NCBI GenBank assembly: GCA_021399435.1
Contig: JAJTUP010000125.1
Span: 62,001 to 126,000 of the forward strand
DNA length: 64,000 nucleotides
Origin: Diaporthe sp. PMI_573
Lineage: Eukaryota; Ascomycota; Sordariomycetes; Diaporthales; Diaporthaceae
Direction of reading: 5' to 3'
The translations under genes were made by a program, and so were the position numbers. This document shows positions 33,539-44,301 of this stretch, piece by piece. The notes under the pieces are model-generated. The model had not been told where the DNA came from, ran no database searches, and saw only the letters and a program-made list of their open reading frames with translations. Positions within the stretch are counted from its first letter, which is position 1, and every line of letters begins with the position of its first letter.

Positions 33539-33620
33539 ACCCACCCATGCGAACGTGATTGCTGGCTAAACGGGACCACCTCCTGATCACCAACCACCGT
33601 GGAAGCAAGACGCGCTGCTG
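33539..33620 (+). repeat. 87-bp dispersed repeat, diverged copy 3
   Basis: CCACCCATGCGAACGTG ... CACCGTGGAAGCAAGACG matches the 87-bp repeat with several changes and short gaps. Confidence 0.65.
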
Positions 33621-34109
33621 ACGCCGTAATATGCAGGAGCAGCAGGCACCAGTTTCAAAAGAGGGCTTGAAGGTGGGACGCTCCCATCAACAGAGACCCC
33701 AACCACCATGTGCACTCATTATCAAGTTAGGAATGCATTAGACTCAGCTCGGCCCTCTAGAACGATCTCAACTGCCAACTCGTCGAGCCCGCTGCACCAT
33801 TGAAACTTGGGGGGGGGGGTGGGTTGGAAACACCATCGCTGAGAAGGAACACCTCTCGGTCGAAACGAGTCTGAAGCGGAATGGAACGGACAGAGGCATT
33901 TTGTCTGTGAATCTCAATTTGTATTTCTAGAGCAGGATCATGATGCCATTGAGAAACTGGATGGCATACTGACGGGACGACTTCATGCCTAGACTCTGCC
34001 CTGGCGATCCAACTGCATATGCAGGATTCCATTCATAATAGGTACATGTACTTTACAGAATGTACATACAAAATTTGGACTCCAATTTCCACTCGGAGCT
34101 CGCCACCAG
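33621..34109. other. No supported gene
   Basis: Holds a G-run at about 33807-33820. No coding signal. Confidence 0.4.
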
Positions 34110-34440
34110 GGAGCTGGTGCTAAATTGGTGGATGTGAAGCGCGGAGCGCCAGAACACGGTGTCAAAACCACAACCATGTGTGGGTGTGATTGCATTATGG
34201 GGGTGACAGGAACACCAACACAGGAGACGTCGAGGAATTACTCAACCGCCAGAGAGGCTCGAAGGCAGAACAATATTTTGCCACGCCCTCCGCTTGTGAG
34301 TAAATTGCCGTTGTTTTCCAACGCTCGATACAGTACATATCGAGTACGAAGGTGCTGGTTCCGTCCGATTGCGCCTTTTGACACTTCGACGCGCATGACG
34401 CGACGCCATGTGCCCTTGGAAGTGCCAAAACATGGTCCCT
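34110..34440. repeat. Diverged tandem duplication, copy A
   Basis: Shares ordered blocks with 34700..34940: GGAGYGCCAGARCAYGGTGT near the start, then GACGTCGAGGA, CTTGCCACGCC-type words, a GTTNTCCA block and CGCAACGCCATG-type sequence. The two copies are about 580 bp apart and too diverged for a quick identity estimate. Confidence 0.5.
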
Positions 34441-34699
34441 TTCCTGAAATTATCTCGCACACCCTGCCAGAATTATCTGCAGGAGAGATTGCGGTAGGTC
34501 AAAAGCGTCCAGGTGATTTACGCCGTAAAGAATTCTCACGGTTTGAGCCTAGTGCCAAAATTTTCCGGCGTGTTGCTCTCAACGTTGGGTCATTTCCAGG
34601 CAAGCCAGACCGGGACCAGGGCCTCAGAGCGATTTTCAGCTGTCCAACTTGCAGCATTCCTTGACTCCTGTTTTTTTTTTAAAATACAACATGTATATC

Positions 34700-34940
34700 T
34701 CAAGTTGACACAACCGCGGAGTGCCAGAGCATGGTGTAAAAACTGCACCACGTGGGTATGATTTTACTGGCATGGGGGGACGTCGAGGAGAGGCTCGGAG
34801 ACCAACGGATATCTTGCCACGCCTTCTGTTTTGTGGGTACGTCCCTGTCGTTCTCCATCGCCGACATGTGAGCACAAAGACACTGGTTCCCTGCAATCGC
34901 GTTTCGAAACTCCCACGCGACAACGCAACGCCATGGCTGG
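34700..34940. repeat. Diverged tandem duplication, copy B
   Basis: Partner of 34110..34440; the blocks occur in the same order and orientation. Confidence 0.5.
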
Positions 34941-35235
34941 GCCTCGACAAAGAGTGCTAGAACACATTGAAACCAGTACTACAATTATGCACCGGGGAAA
35001 AAAAATCTCGTGTCGGCAGCCCTTTCTAACATTCACTTCAGACATTTAGTAACTACAGGATGTTGGCTTTATTGACAACACGGGGGCCCGGATGACGGGG
35101 GTCTCCGCCATTCGTGGTGAATTTCTGAGGCGCTTCCTCGCGCACACCATTAACGCATCCGTGCAAAGAAGGACTACATCTCCGATAGATGCGACGTGGA
35201 GGCACATCAAGTTACATCCTAGTCTGGTGTTCATT

Positions 35236-35319
35236 GTGTGAAGTGCAATGTGTGAAGTGCAATGTGTGAAGTGCAATGTGTGAAATGCAATGTGTGAAGT
35301 GCAATGTGTGAAGTGCAGA
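35236..35319 (+). repeat. 14-bp tandem repeat, six units
   Basis: Units of GTGTGAAGTGCAAT; one unit carries A for G (GTGTGAAATGCAAT) and the last ends GCAGA. Its length is not a multiple of three, so it is unlikely to be coding. Confidence 0.85.
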
Positions 35320-36936
35320 GTGATTGGATGATTGCACGTCTTTGGCCGCGGGACAAAACCCACTCCTGCAGCCTGCGATGGAGGTAGTGGTCTTTTGCCG
35401 CACGCCGCAGGATTTTTGCCTCATCACTCCAGAAATAGGAATGTCACTACGGCCCAGAAATTGGCGACTCACAGGATGGTAACGAGAATGATTGGTTGAG
35501 CACCTCCCTTGTTCATGTGCCGTTCATTGGCCCTCCAGCTGAAACCCTTTCAGCTGCCCCAAATTTCCTTTCCAAATTTCCACGACTTCATTTTCAAACC
35601 CGCCAAGACCTTCCCCAGTGGAGGGTGGCAACTGGTCAGCTCCGCCACACTAGTGCTTACGCGATACCAGAAGAGGCCGACGAGAACTCAATGCGTGGCG
35701 AGCAAAGCGAAGCCGCGATGACCTTAGCGCCCAGCCTATTGCATTGCTCCGATCCACAGGTTGGCCGTTTTCCTTTCTCGAAGTAACATTGCATTGCCGC
35801 CACTATTCCAACTGTCCTTTGCCAACAACTGTTTTTCGTCCGTGTCGAGCCCATGCCGCCTTGGCTGCACATCTAGCGCCTCGCTTAACTGTTCACGGTG
35901 CACTTTATGATTCGTGTCATACGGGAAATGCATGATCGGAATCGTAGGTGGGGCAAGATTCGATTAGTCGATGCGTTGACACATACTTATGTAGCCGTGT
36001 GCTGCTGAGTCACCTACGTTATCAAAGAGGAGTTCACGGTTGTAGTAGGTGGAACGCGTCTGTTGAGACTTCTCTGCCTTTCAAGCAGTACGCAGAGAGA
36101 GTACAGCATATCTTATAGAAGTGAAGACCCTTCTGCGAGAGAACCCCCGGCTTCGGGGACAAGCAGGAAAGAGTATGAGAGTCTGCATGGCACTGACATG
36201 CTCTCTGCCAACCCCGGAGATGCAGCAGGAATGGGCAGGATATGTGGTTACAATGCAGTTCCTGCTGGCTGCTGCAAAAGCCGAGGGCTGTGGCAAGTGG
36301 ACCTTCTGACATGTTTCGACAAATGATGGCTGCACGGGAGAGTGGTGTGCAATGCACGACCTACCTTCTAAAGGCGGGTTGATTTGCCCCTCGCCAACAC
36401 GTTACGGCAGTATCCAGCAAGTGGTTGCGTCAATTTACTAGCCCCGTAAGTAGGCATGCAAGCATGCTGGAGACGCTCAAATATGGTCTCACTGTGGAAA
36501 ATGTAACGCGGCTTGTACTAGACTATCTGGTACGCATGGGATAAACGCGCCACGCTCGCTCGCGATCTCACGTGCGCCTGAGTCTATTAACATTAGTGTG
36601 TCGGAGAAACCCACACCACAGAAATTTGGTTGGCTGGAAGCTTCGATAAGAGGTATCTTTGGGCGGTGGGGTGATGCCTTGGCGGATCCTTTCCAAACCT
36701 CACTCACAAACCTCTAAACCTCCAAACGACGGCTTTCTCCAATGAGGAGCGGATACGTCGCACCGCTGCCGACCAAAGCATAAGCATCCCTGCATTAGCC
36801 TCCTGGAATCAAACCATTCCATTATTGGGCGGGGGGGGGGGGTGGTATGATCGACTAGGGTCTAAAAAAGGCCAATTTGACACGTAAGCGTTAAGCCTTA
36901 AATCTGCATCCCCAAACTTCGTCCCAGACCTCATTT
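35320..36936. other. Long stretch with no supported gene
   Basis: Overlapping short frames on both strands look random. A G-run lies at about 36829-36843. Imperfect forerunners of the 12-bp repeat (CCAAACCTC words) occur at 36698-36725. Confidence 0.45.
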
Positions 36937-37042
36937 CCAAACCTCATTCCAAACCTCATTCCAAACCTCATTCCAAACCTCATTCCAAACCTCATTCCAA
37001 ACCTCATTCCAAACCTCATTCCAAACCTCATTCCAAACCTCA
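36937..37042 (+). repeat. 12-bp minisatellite, about nine units
   Basis: Eight perfect copies of CCAAACCTCATT and a partial ninth. It ends 29 bp before the ATG of the next gene, so it lies in its promoter or 5' UTR. Confidence 0.95.
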
Positions 37043-37071
37043 GATTCCCCACAATTCACCCGCGACCTTCC

Positions 37072-38147
37072 ATGGAGGATGAGGGGGGCGACCCACCGCT
37101 CGTCACGCTAGTGGTGAAGGAGTACCGGAAGTTAACGCGCGGTTCGAAAGGGGTGAAGGAGGCGCTGCGGAAAGCAGAACAGGCCGACGAGAACTCGTTG
37201 GAGGGAATCATTCTCAAGCTCGGCGACACCTCGTGGCGTGCATTTTACGCTGCGAAGAAAGCGGCGACATTGAAACACGGATTCGACGGCCAAGCCAGAT
37301 TAGCGCAATTGCTCAATCACCTCAGTGCCGCCCCTCTCGAAACCCAACGTGCTTTCGCAGAGCAGCTTGCCACCGCGATGGGAATCGACGACGAGCCATC
37401 AGTGGAGAGCAACACCCTGCCAATGGAAAGCAATGGAGTTTGTGACGGACGGAATAGAGCTAAGCGGCGTCGTACGTACTCCGCGTAATGACTGAGGCCG
37501 ATCTTGTCTAATGGAGCCTAGGTACTGAGTCGTATACAACCCCGACCACGATGAACGATACCGCCACGCACCACACCAGTCTCAACCACTACGCCCCAGA
37601 ACAAGCATCGGGCAAGGCAGCCCGGTTAGAAATCGGAGCACCTCTTAGCTCTGCCCAGGAATTGTTCCACGACCAGTTCTGGGACTGCATCGAAAGGATA
37701 CCAAGTACAGAACACGCAAATATCTGGTTGGCCAATATAACGATATTTTCGCAAAACGGGGGTCAACGGGAATATTTTGGATACCAGGTGCAGATAGCGA
37801 TCATGCCAGAGAAAGTGCCGGACATTGCTGCTGAGTATTTCGGCGTTAAGATAGAAATCAAGGACGGGGTCAGGTATGTTCGTTATCCGGGCGCGGGTAT
37901 TGTAGAAGGGGATTCGGCAGTCATACTCCGCGAGTCTATTACACGAGACTATTCGCGTCTGTTTAAAGGTGAATTGCTCGAAGCGCACCGCGCATCTCCA
38001 GTATACCAGAGCGAGGAGGAGAAGAAGCTTAGCCATACTCAGAGCGTCTCATTGACGATATCGAACCAAGCCAAGGAGACCGGTAAGATGACGGTGTTCC
38101 TGGGGGATTGGAGAGCAGTAAGGATTCATCAAAAGTTATATGGTTGA
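37072..38147 (+). CDS. Orphan two-exon gene beside minisatellite
   Basis: Exons 37072..37471 and 37522..38147 join in frame over a 50-bp intron (GTACGT donor, TCTAATG branch, CCTAG acceptor). The ATG at 37551 of the downstream frame is then internal, and the product is 341 residues. The first exon encodes Lys/Glu-rich helices (VKEYRKLTRGSKGVKEALRK, FAEQLATAMGIDDE); the splice region is basic (NRAKRRR, a possible nuclear signal). The second exon looks globular (FHDQFWDCIERIP, EYFGYQVQIAIMPEK, GDSAVILRESITRDYSRLF). I recognise no family. Its start context is good (TTCCATGG). It converges on the next minus-strand frame. Confidence 0.55.
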
Positions 38148-38161
38148 TTTCCCAGACAGCT

Positions 38162-38799
38162 TTACTCTTCCTTTATCTCGCCCCCTTCAATAATAAGGCT
38201 AACGCCATCCGTACCTCGCTTCAAAAATGCCTTTCCCTTGCTTCTTTCAAGTTTTTCATATTTTCCATCTTCCTTTCCAGCAGGGAATACTTTAATGACA
38301 CTACAGTTCCGCCAGTATACCCATTGACCCTCCCCCTTGACCGTCCGAGGGCCAGACTTCGCATCGGCAAAAAATTCGTCATTGTCTTTGTCGGCGTCGA
38401 GATCTTGAGGTTCAAACAACTGTAATATGTTAGATATGCCCAGAAATACATAGCGAGGATGAACACACCACCATCGGGATCTGCTGTGTGGAGGATACCA
38501 CTGGGTATACCCACAACTTGGGGTACTAACGTTGCGGATCTTCGTGACAGTAGTGCGCAAGGGATTTCTAAGAGTGCTCGCAGTCTAGAGCTGTGGATAT
38601 TGAGACGTCGTCCTGTCCGTTTATGAAGAAATATTTGTGAAGGTGCAGCATGTCGAGAAGTGGAAACCAGGCATCGTTTGGGCCTCGACTTCGACTTGCA
38701 ATGTTGAGAGCCTGATGCCAGGAGAGAAGGCAAACTGCGGGACTTAGGGCTCGGCCCACTCGAGAGAATGCGCAGCCGCCGAAAGCGAAAGTTTGGCAC
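38162..38799 (-). CDS. Possible two-exon gene, convergent with the orphan gene
   Basis: The last exon, 38419..38162, reads LFEPQDLDADKDNDEFFADA and SVIKVFPAGKEDGKYEKLE before a TAA. It joins in frame to an upstream piece (LVPQVVGIPSGILHTADPDGG) over a 47-bp intron 38420..38466 (GTGTTC donor, TCTAAC branch, ACAG acceptor). The 5' limit is uncertain; the frame is open to 38799. The donor is weak. No family is recognised. The stops of this and the plus-strand gene are 14 bp apart. Confidence 0.35.
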
Positions 38800-38856
38800 A
38801 GATGCTTACTGCTGAGTGTAAGTGAAATGCTGTGCGTGACAGCAGTGGTCCCCAAT

Positions 38857-38888
38857 CAAATGATGAAGTGGTCAAATGATGAAGTGGT
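38857..38888 (+). repeat. 16-bp tandem duplication
   Basis: TCAAATGATGAAGTGG occurs twice in a row. Confidence 0.8.
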
Positions 38889-39275
38889 AGGACACTCTCG
38901 CAAGATTAGAATGACGGATGGAAAGATGGTGGGTGGAAGGGAAAGCTAGAGAGGGCACCATCAAAACCCGGGTCCACTCTTTGTCTTAGCGCTGTGGCCC
39001 CCCCCGGCTTAGGGTGGTGACAACAAGAGGAAAGCCGCGGGAGACGGCAGGTTGCATGCAGAGGGTTGCATCATGGCACCCTAGCAGGGATAACGAAAGA
39101 CGCTAGAGGTTTAGGAGTTTGAATGCGGTCACGATACAGCCCCGCATGAAACAAGGTGCTGGCAAGCTAGAGGTTTGGGAATGGGAGATATGAAAATAGG
39201 CTTGGTGCATGAACAGGGGAGCGGCAGAGCGCTTGCAGACCAGATTTGGGAGTTAGGGACATCCAGGCAAAGCAA

Positions 39276-39362
39276 AAAGGCCCACCCAAGCGAACACGAC
39301 TGCTGGCTAAACGACAACCACCTCCTCCTGATAGCCAATCGCCGTGGAACCAAGACGTGCTG
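39276..39362 (+). repeat. 87-bp dispersed repeat, copy 2
   Basis: Identical to 32872..32958 by eye over the whole length. The flanks differ, so the unit has sharp edges. Confidence 0.85.
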
Positions 39363-39417
39363 GATAACTTGGTGAATAATGAGACCTAGTCCGATGGAGG
39401 AAACCTGGAGCATGCTG

Positions 39418-39490
39418 AATCCTGCAGTGTGCTAAAATCCTGCAGCGTGCTGAAGTCCTGCAGCGTGCTGGAATCCTGGAGCGTGCGGGG
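39418..39490 (+). repeat. About 20-bp tandem repeat, four units
   Basis: Imperfect units around TCCTGCAGCGTGCTGAA, one with GTGTGC and the last with CTGGAGCGTGC. Confidence 0.75.
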
Positions 39491-40578
39491 CGACAAGGTC
39501 GGTCGTTACGCCGCTTCCGTGGTCACGTCGGTGATTTTTCAAATTCAATGAGGTCTGTCACTGTGACTAAGCTTTTAATTGGCTGCAGCTCGTTTCTTTT
39601 GACTAACAGAAGGTCACCCCGCGGGAGGTGACCAAGAGACAGGTTATGGCCAGTTGGGAGCTGTGGCATGAGCCAACGTGCATGAGCTAACGTCAATAGT
39701 GAATGATGAGAGGTTCTCAGCTCTAGTAGATGGAATAGATCCTGGTCCTCACTTGTGTTGAAGCCCGGCGCTTAGATCAGGGTGACCGACCCCGGCGTGA
39801 TTCATCTGGTTGTGGGTGGACACTGAGACCAGCCCCCTCGACCGTTGATGTAAGTTACAGGCTCGCGCATGGCCAAGGTGCGGGACCGAAGGAGCGCATA
39901 TCTGGCTTTTCCCAGGCCCCCTGTGTTCCCTGGCCCCAGCTGGATAGTCCCAGCAGGACTACAGCCTGATGCCCCCGGCTCTGTCACCCTCCCTTGGTCA
40001 ACATGGATATATTGGAGGTAACCATTGATCCAGAAGATTATGGGTGTTGACACACCCTCTGCCCGGAGCAGACTGGCGTTCTCGTAAATACCAAGTCGGC
40101 TAAGGTTCAAAAGTAAGCAGCCATCTGCCTCACTTCAACCAAAACCTGATCGCTTCAATCGCAGACACGAAGACGAACTCAAATTACTAACAGAAGCAAT
40201 ATTGCGAGTCGACCGTTGGGTTGTGTTGCGAGTTGACCTGCGAGCTTGTAGTCTATTCGCTACCGAAGCTTACTATTATTTTCTCGAACTTTCCATTGCT
40301 ATTTAAAACAGCTTAACCCCAATATAATATTCGTTCGACTCGCAGAAAGCCATATCTCGCTCCTTTAATTCCATATAACCGAACTACGCCTCGAAATCTC
40401 TAGAGTTGAAATAAAAGAAAACCTTAAATTTATCTACCAGCTATCCCGATCGTATCCAAGCACCTCCTGCTAACACCTCCCCAACGCCTATATTATTATC
40501 GCCCCTCGGCCTTTTCATCAAAGGCACCGTCAGTCTCTTGATCCTTATTAATACCCTGAAGCAAAGCACTGCCCGGAT
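39491..40578. other. No supported gene
   Basis: A frame at 39802..40110 (minus) has no recognised motif. 40250-40480 is AT-rich. Confidence 0.4.
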
Positions 40579-41097
40579 TCAACGCCGTTCACCCAGGGGG
40601 GGGGGGCTATACTCGTTGCACTGGCAGACTAGGTTCTCGAACGTGTAGCCCAGCGTGTCGTTGTAATCCTTTCGGCACAACAGGATGGCGCGGTCGGCGG
40701 GGAGGCAGTCACCACTCAGGCCGAAAGACTGGGACGATGTGAGTATTGACATCGTCTCCGAGTCCGCGTGCTCAGCTATCATGGGCAACAACTGGTTACC
40801 CTTCAGAGGGCTGGCGCGCTTGCCTAAGAAAAATCTCAGCACCGCGTGGCTGTTGTGTATTATCGCCGTCATGAGTGGTGTGCATCCGTTGCTTGATACA
40901 TAGTCCATATCGGCGCCATATTCGAGTAGGATGTCCGCACACTCGACATTCTGCGTGATGGCCGCTGAGTGCAGCGCCGTCCGGCCCTCCGGATTAGCCG
41001 CGTCGATCTTAGCGCCGAAGTGGATGAGCAGCTTGACCATCTCGGGTAGGCCATCCAAGCTGGCCGACGTGAGGGGGCTGCTATCAGCGTTTCTCAT
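40579..41097 (-). pseudogene. Ankyrin-repeat protein fragment
   Basis: Frame from ATG 41097. There are at least three ankyrin repeats: SSPLTSASLDGLPEMVKLLI, EGRTALHSAAITQNVECADILL and GCTPLMTAIIHNSHAVLRFFL. The tail is less clear (CQCNEYSPPPLGERR) and enters a G-run at 40598-40604. Fungal ankyrin proteins are usually far longer, often the C-terminus of NLR-like receptors; this is likely a fragment. Sequence upstream of 41097 is CAAGC-type simple repeat, so the N-terminal part is gone. Confidence 0.65.
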
Positions 41098-41211
41098 AAG
41101 CCAAGCCTAACAAGCCAATTCTCAAGCAAGTCAAGCAAGCCAAGTCAAGCCGAACTTTTCAGCGGCTCAAGTAAGCCAAGCCGAATCTCCGTAGGCTTGG
41201 CTTGGCTTGGA
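41098..41211. repeat. CAAGC-type simple repeat with inverted half
   Basis: Repeated AAGCCAAGC/CAAGTCAAGC words to about 41180 are followed by CTTGGCTTGGCTTGG (41196-41210), their complement. The tract could fold into a hairpin. Confidence 0.6.
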
Positions 41212-41674
41212 TAAATTCTATTATTAGTACGTACCATGTGAAGCCTTTGTGAGGGTTATCGTGACGGTCATTATGGTGTTTTTTGCATAGGGTTCGGGTT
41301 TCGGACCCCGCAGAGCCGCATCGGAGCCGGTTTTTCCGATCCGACGGACCAATCAGAGGGCTGCTTTTAACCTTCTGTTTTGATTTTGATGTGTGACGCG
41401 GCACGGAACTGCATATTTGCTACTTCTTCAATAACTTCGCTATCAAATCCCTATATCCTCTCTAAAATGGACTCCTCAAGCGAGCTATCCTTCGATACTT
41501 CATTTCTAGGGCGTTCTTGTATTACCTGTACAGTAAACGTATATGTATCCCACCATATAACAAACGTCGAGTTTGGGTTACATAGTATGGTCTCAGCTGA
41601 GAAATCTCGGTTGCTAACAATTCGTTTGTCCTACTTTGGTTTTAATACTTATAGTTCCGTAATATTCGGCACTT
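41212..41674. other. Upstream of the C2H2 gene
   Basis: No gene seen. A lone CCAATCAGAG occurs near 41350. Confidence 0.35.
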
Positions 41675-42355
41675 ATGGAGTCCGAGAACTTCTTTGATAG
41701 TTATGTTATGCTGTTGAGTGATGCGCAATTCCTGTCACCATCCACCCAGTCGTCGCCGCTGCACAACAGGATAAACCTATACCCATCAGTGAGCATAGAC
41801 CCGTATATGAATTGTCTCTTGATTCCACCTTCCTCGCCGATCAAGCTTGAGACATCACACTTGCTTGATACTTCTAGCAACCCTCACAGCACAAGCACGA
41901 CGACGGTCGACTACAACGAGGCTCGCACTCTGAAGGCAAAGGTGGCAACATGTACGGCCCCTAAGACCGCAGCCAACGCATACAGATGCGAATACCCTGA
42001 GTGTAACGGGAAAAGCTACCTAAGGCGCGAACATCTAAAGAGGCATTACAATGAGTCGGTCCCGTTGATATCCAGAGGTGTGGCGGACATACAGAAGCTG
42101 ATGCGCAACCCTAGGGCTCATTCCCAAAATCCGGAAATATGGCGTTGTCAATTTTGCGAGACTCCCAAAATTTTCGGTAGACTGGACAATTTCCGTAGTC
42201 ACTTGAGGCGGCACGTCAAAACGTCTGGTTTGAGCAGGATTAGGCACAACGTAGGTGCTGCTATTCTGCTGGAGGAGATGAAGAGCAAGATGAAAGGGAA
42301 AAGAAAGCGTCTATGCCCTCATTATACCGACTCTGATTGGTTGCAGCCTGTTTAG
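41675..42355 (+). CDS. C2H2 zinc-finger protein
   Basis: One uninterrupted frame of 226 residues. The N-terminus is Ser/Pro-rich. Two fingers follow: CEYPECNGKSYLRREHLKRH (about residues 109-128, C-x4-C spacing) and CQFCETPKIFGRLDNFRSHLRRH (about 160-182, C-x2-C). The linker contains DIQKLMRNPRAHSQNPE; the end is basic (MKGKRKR). It is probably a DNA-binding regulator in the nucleus. A decayed paralogue lies at 1419..2310. The ATG follows the AT-rich leader and the start MESENFFDS aligns with that of the paralogue. Confidence 0.75.
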   Translation: MESENFFDSYVMLLSDAQFLSPSTQSSPLHNRINLYPSVSIDPYMNCLLIPPSSPIKLETSHLLDTSSNPHSTSTTTVDYNEARTLKAKVATCTAPKTAANAYRCEYPECNGKSYLRREHLKRHYNESVPLISRGVADIQKLMRNPRAHSQNPEIWRCQFCETPKIFGRLDNFRSHLRRHVKTSGLSRIRHNVGAAILLEEMKSKMKGKRKRLCPHYTDSDWLQPV

Positions 42356-42879
42356 TTATGAAAAGTTGTGTACCCTCCATTAATGGTTATGCGAATCTCT
42401 GTTTTCATTTCTATAGTCAGAAAACCAGTCAACTTGCTCTATTCAAACATTGGCCGCGACACCATAAGCCGAAGTGGGTAAGGGCTGCCCATTCTCACTA
42501 CCTATTAAAGTTCTCTCCAGTACACAGACTAAGTTCCCGGAACCGCCTTCTCCATCCATGCTTTTACTTGCCACCGCAACCTCCGATGGGCATTGCTCTA
42601 TCTCTGGATCATGGACCAGTACGATGGAGTGCGACGGATTATGCTGCCGCACGACTGCCGCGGGAGGCCAGATCAATAATCATAGTGATATCCACCCATC
42701 ATGGTATGCCGGTTCGCAGACTGGGAGTAGCACCTACATTCAACAAGACACCACTGTTCAGTCTGTCGAGGCTAAAGGTAAGACGCGTCACAGAATCATC
42801 CTTAGTGCGCAAAACTAACCTCAACTAGTCGGTCTCGAAACGGCTTGATGAGCGATCAGCGAGTGCTATCACATCAAGA
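42356..42879. other. Uncertain open frames
   Basis: Overlapping frames (for example 42337..42828) have a locally natural piece (PREARSIIIVISTHHGMP) but no family. Nothing else is seen. Confidence 0.3.
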
Positions 42880-43188
42880 ATGAAGTCTCTCACCACTCGC
42901 ACCCGCCACAGTCTCCTTCTCTTTGCCTTCAGCCATCACCCTGAGGAATTCCACGACCATGAACAAATAAGCGGTGTGCGGACCTCCTCTGACGAGGAAG
43001 ATTCTCGCATGGTCCGAACTCCGGCCCCAGTGTATAAGTTTGTCTTAGACAACCATACTCAAATGGCAACGTTACCTACGGACCCAGAGACCCAATATAA
43101 CACGCAGACCGAGGCTATTGGTCCCCAGACGGTCATATACCATGACCTGGTATGGGTTGATGAAAACAGTACTGTTACCAAGACCTGA
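42880..43188 (+). CDS. Small unrecognised open frame
   Basis: 102 codons: a basic start, then FAFSHHPEEFHDHEQISG, TSSDEEDSRM and a natural-looking end (VIYHDLVWVDENSTVTKT). It could be a last exon of a gene whose 5' part lies in 42480-42830. No family recognised. Confidence 0.25.
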   Translation: MKSLTTRTRHSLLLFAFSHHPEEFHDHEQISGVRTSSDEEDSRMVRTPAPVYKFVLDNHTQMATLPTDPETQYNTQTEAIGPQTVIYHDLVWVDENSTVTKT

Positions 43189-43782
43189 ATAAGGCGGATG
43201 ATGTTGGTCAAAGGGATGAATAATGGAGAATTGATAGCATTGAAATGTTATTGAGCCTGCGCCCCATCACCAAAGTCGCCATCTAGTGCAGCGCCAAATT
43301 TTGTGGATTATAGGCAACAAGGAGCTGCCATATCTTGACTTCTTATAAGTCCCTGTATCTTTCCGCAGGTGCAGTGTTGTATTGCGCTGGGTACTGGGAC
43401 AAAGTCCCATAAATACATTCCTTGTTTTGTATTTTTTGTGCGCATTGGATTTTAAGTGATCGCATACATACGCAGGCCGCGGTGCGATAGCGGCGAGGTG
43501 GCCAAGAAACGGTATGTGCTGCTCGACGCGGACGCCGTCGAGAAGATGCTCGCCCCTAGCACGATCCTCGCCAGGAGGCGAAACAGGATCACAGTGCAAA
43601 GCGTCAAACGCGTTATTCAATACGATGATTATTGCCTGAGGCAGCAGCAACGATCAGCGATTAAACTTAAAGTAAAGCTCGCATTTTAACAACTTAGACA
43701 CATATTACTTCCGGTATAGTGCTGAGTCTTTTCCTCAACAGTGCCATATATCAAATAATTACAGTGAAATCTGGAAGTAGAT
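43189..43782. other. Uncertain
   Basis: A plus frame 43456..43689 includes KKRYVLLDADAVEKMLAPST, unrecognised and without a partner. No other feature. Confidence 0.3.
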
Positions 43783-44213
43783 TCATTCCCGCATCCTGCT
43801 ATATGCCTCCTCTAGCAGATCTTTTGAGATCAAGCGGTCTGGGTTATCTTCTGCGAACAGTCCTTTCTTAATCTCAACCACGTGCTCAAGCATCTCAATC
43901 GCCTCTTCGATCCGCCGGTCAGAGAGGTAAGCCCTTGCGAGTGAGTGTTCTGAAGCGAGTCGGGAATCATCCTCCTCTCGCAGTGTCCTCTTGTCAACCT
44001 CAACTACATGCTCAAACATCTTTATTGCCTCCTTGATCCGCCGGTCAGAGAGGTAGGCACTTGCAAGCACTTGTTCTGAAGCGAGTCGTGAATGATCCTC
44101 CTCTCGGAGCGTCCTCTTTCCGACCTCAACCACGTGCTCAATCTGTTCAAGATTTGTAGGACTTCACGAATATACCCTTCGACAATAATTCCATATCCCT
44201 GTACTCTGATCAA
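43783..44213 (-). pseudogene. TPR-repeat fragment (NLR/kinesin-light-chain-type)
   Basis: Three near-identical 42-residue units: VGKRTLREEDHSRLASEQVLA, then LSDRRIKEAIKMFEHVVEVD, repeated with slight change (LASEHSLARAYLSDRRIEEAIE). This is the TPR pattern found at the C-terminus of fungal NLR-like (NB-ARC/TPR) proteins that sense non-self or activate incompatibility. The nucleotide-binding domain is not nearby and a further, broken repeat lies upstream to 44213. It is likely a fragment of a receptor copy. Confidence 0.7.
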
Positions 44214-44301
44214 AACCAGGGTGGTTTATACGGAGGAGACTACAGCAAACCATCCTGACTGAAGTCTTGGAGGGCTAATCGTAGGCAGGGTTTACCGGCC
44301 G

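Noticed and set aside
35212..35472. His/Thr-rich repeat protein
   Set aside because: Translation of the 14-bp tandem repeat, whose unit is not a multiple of three.
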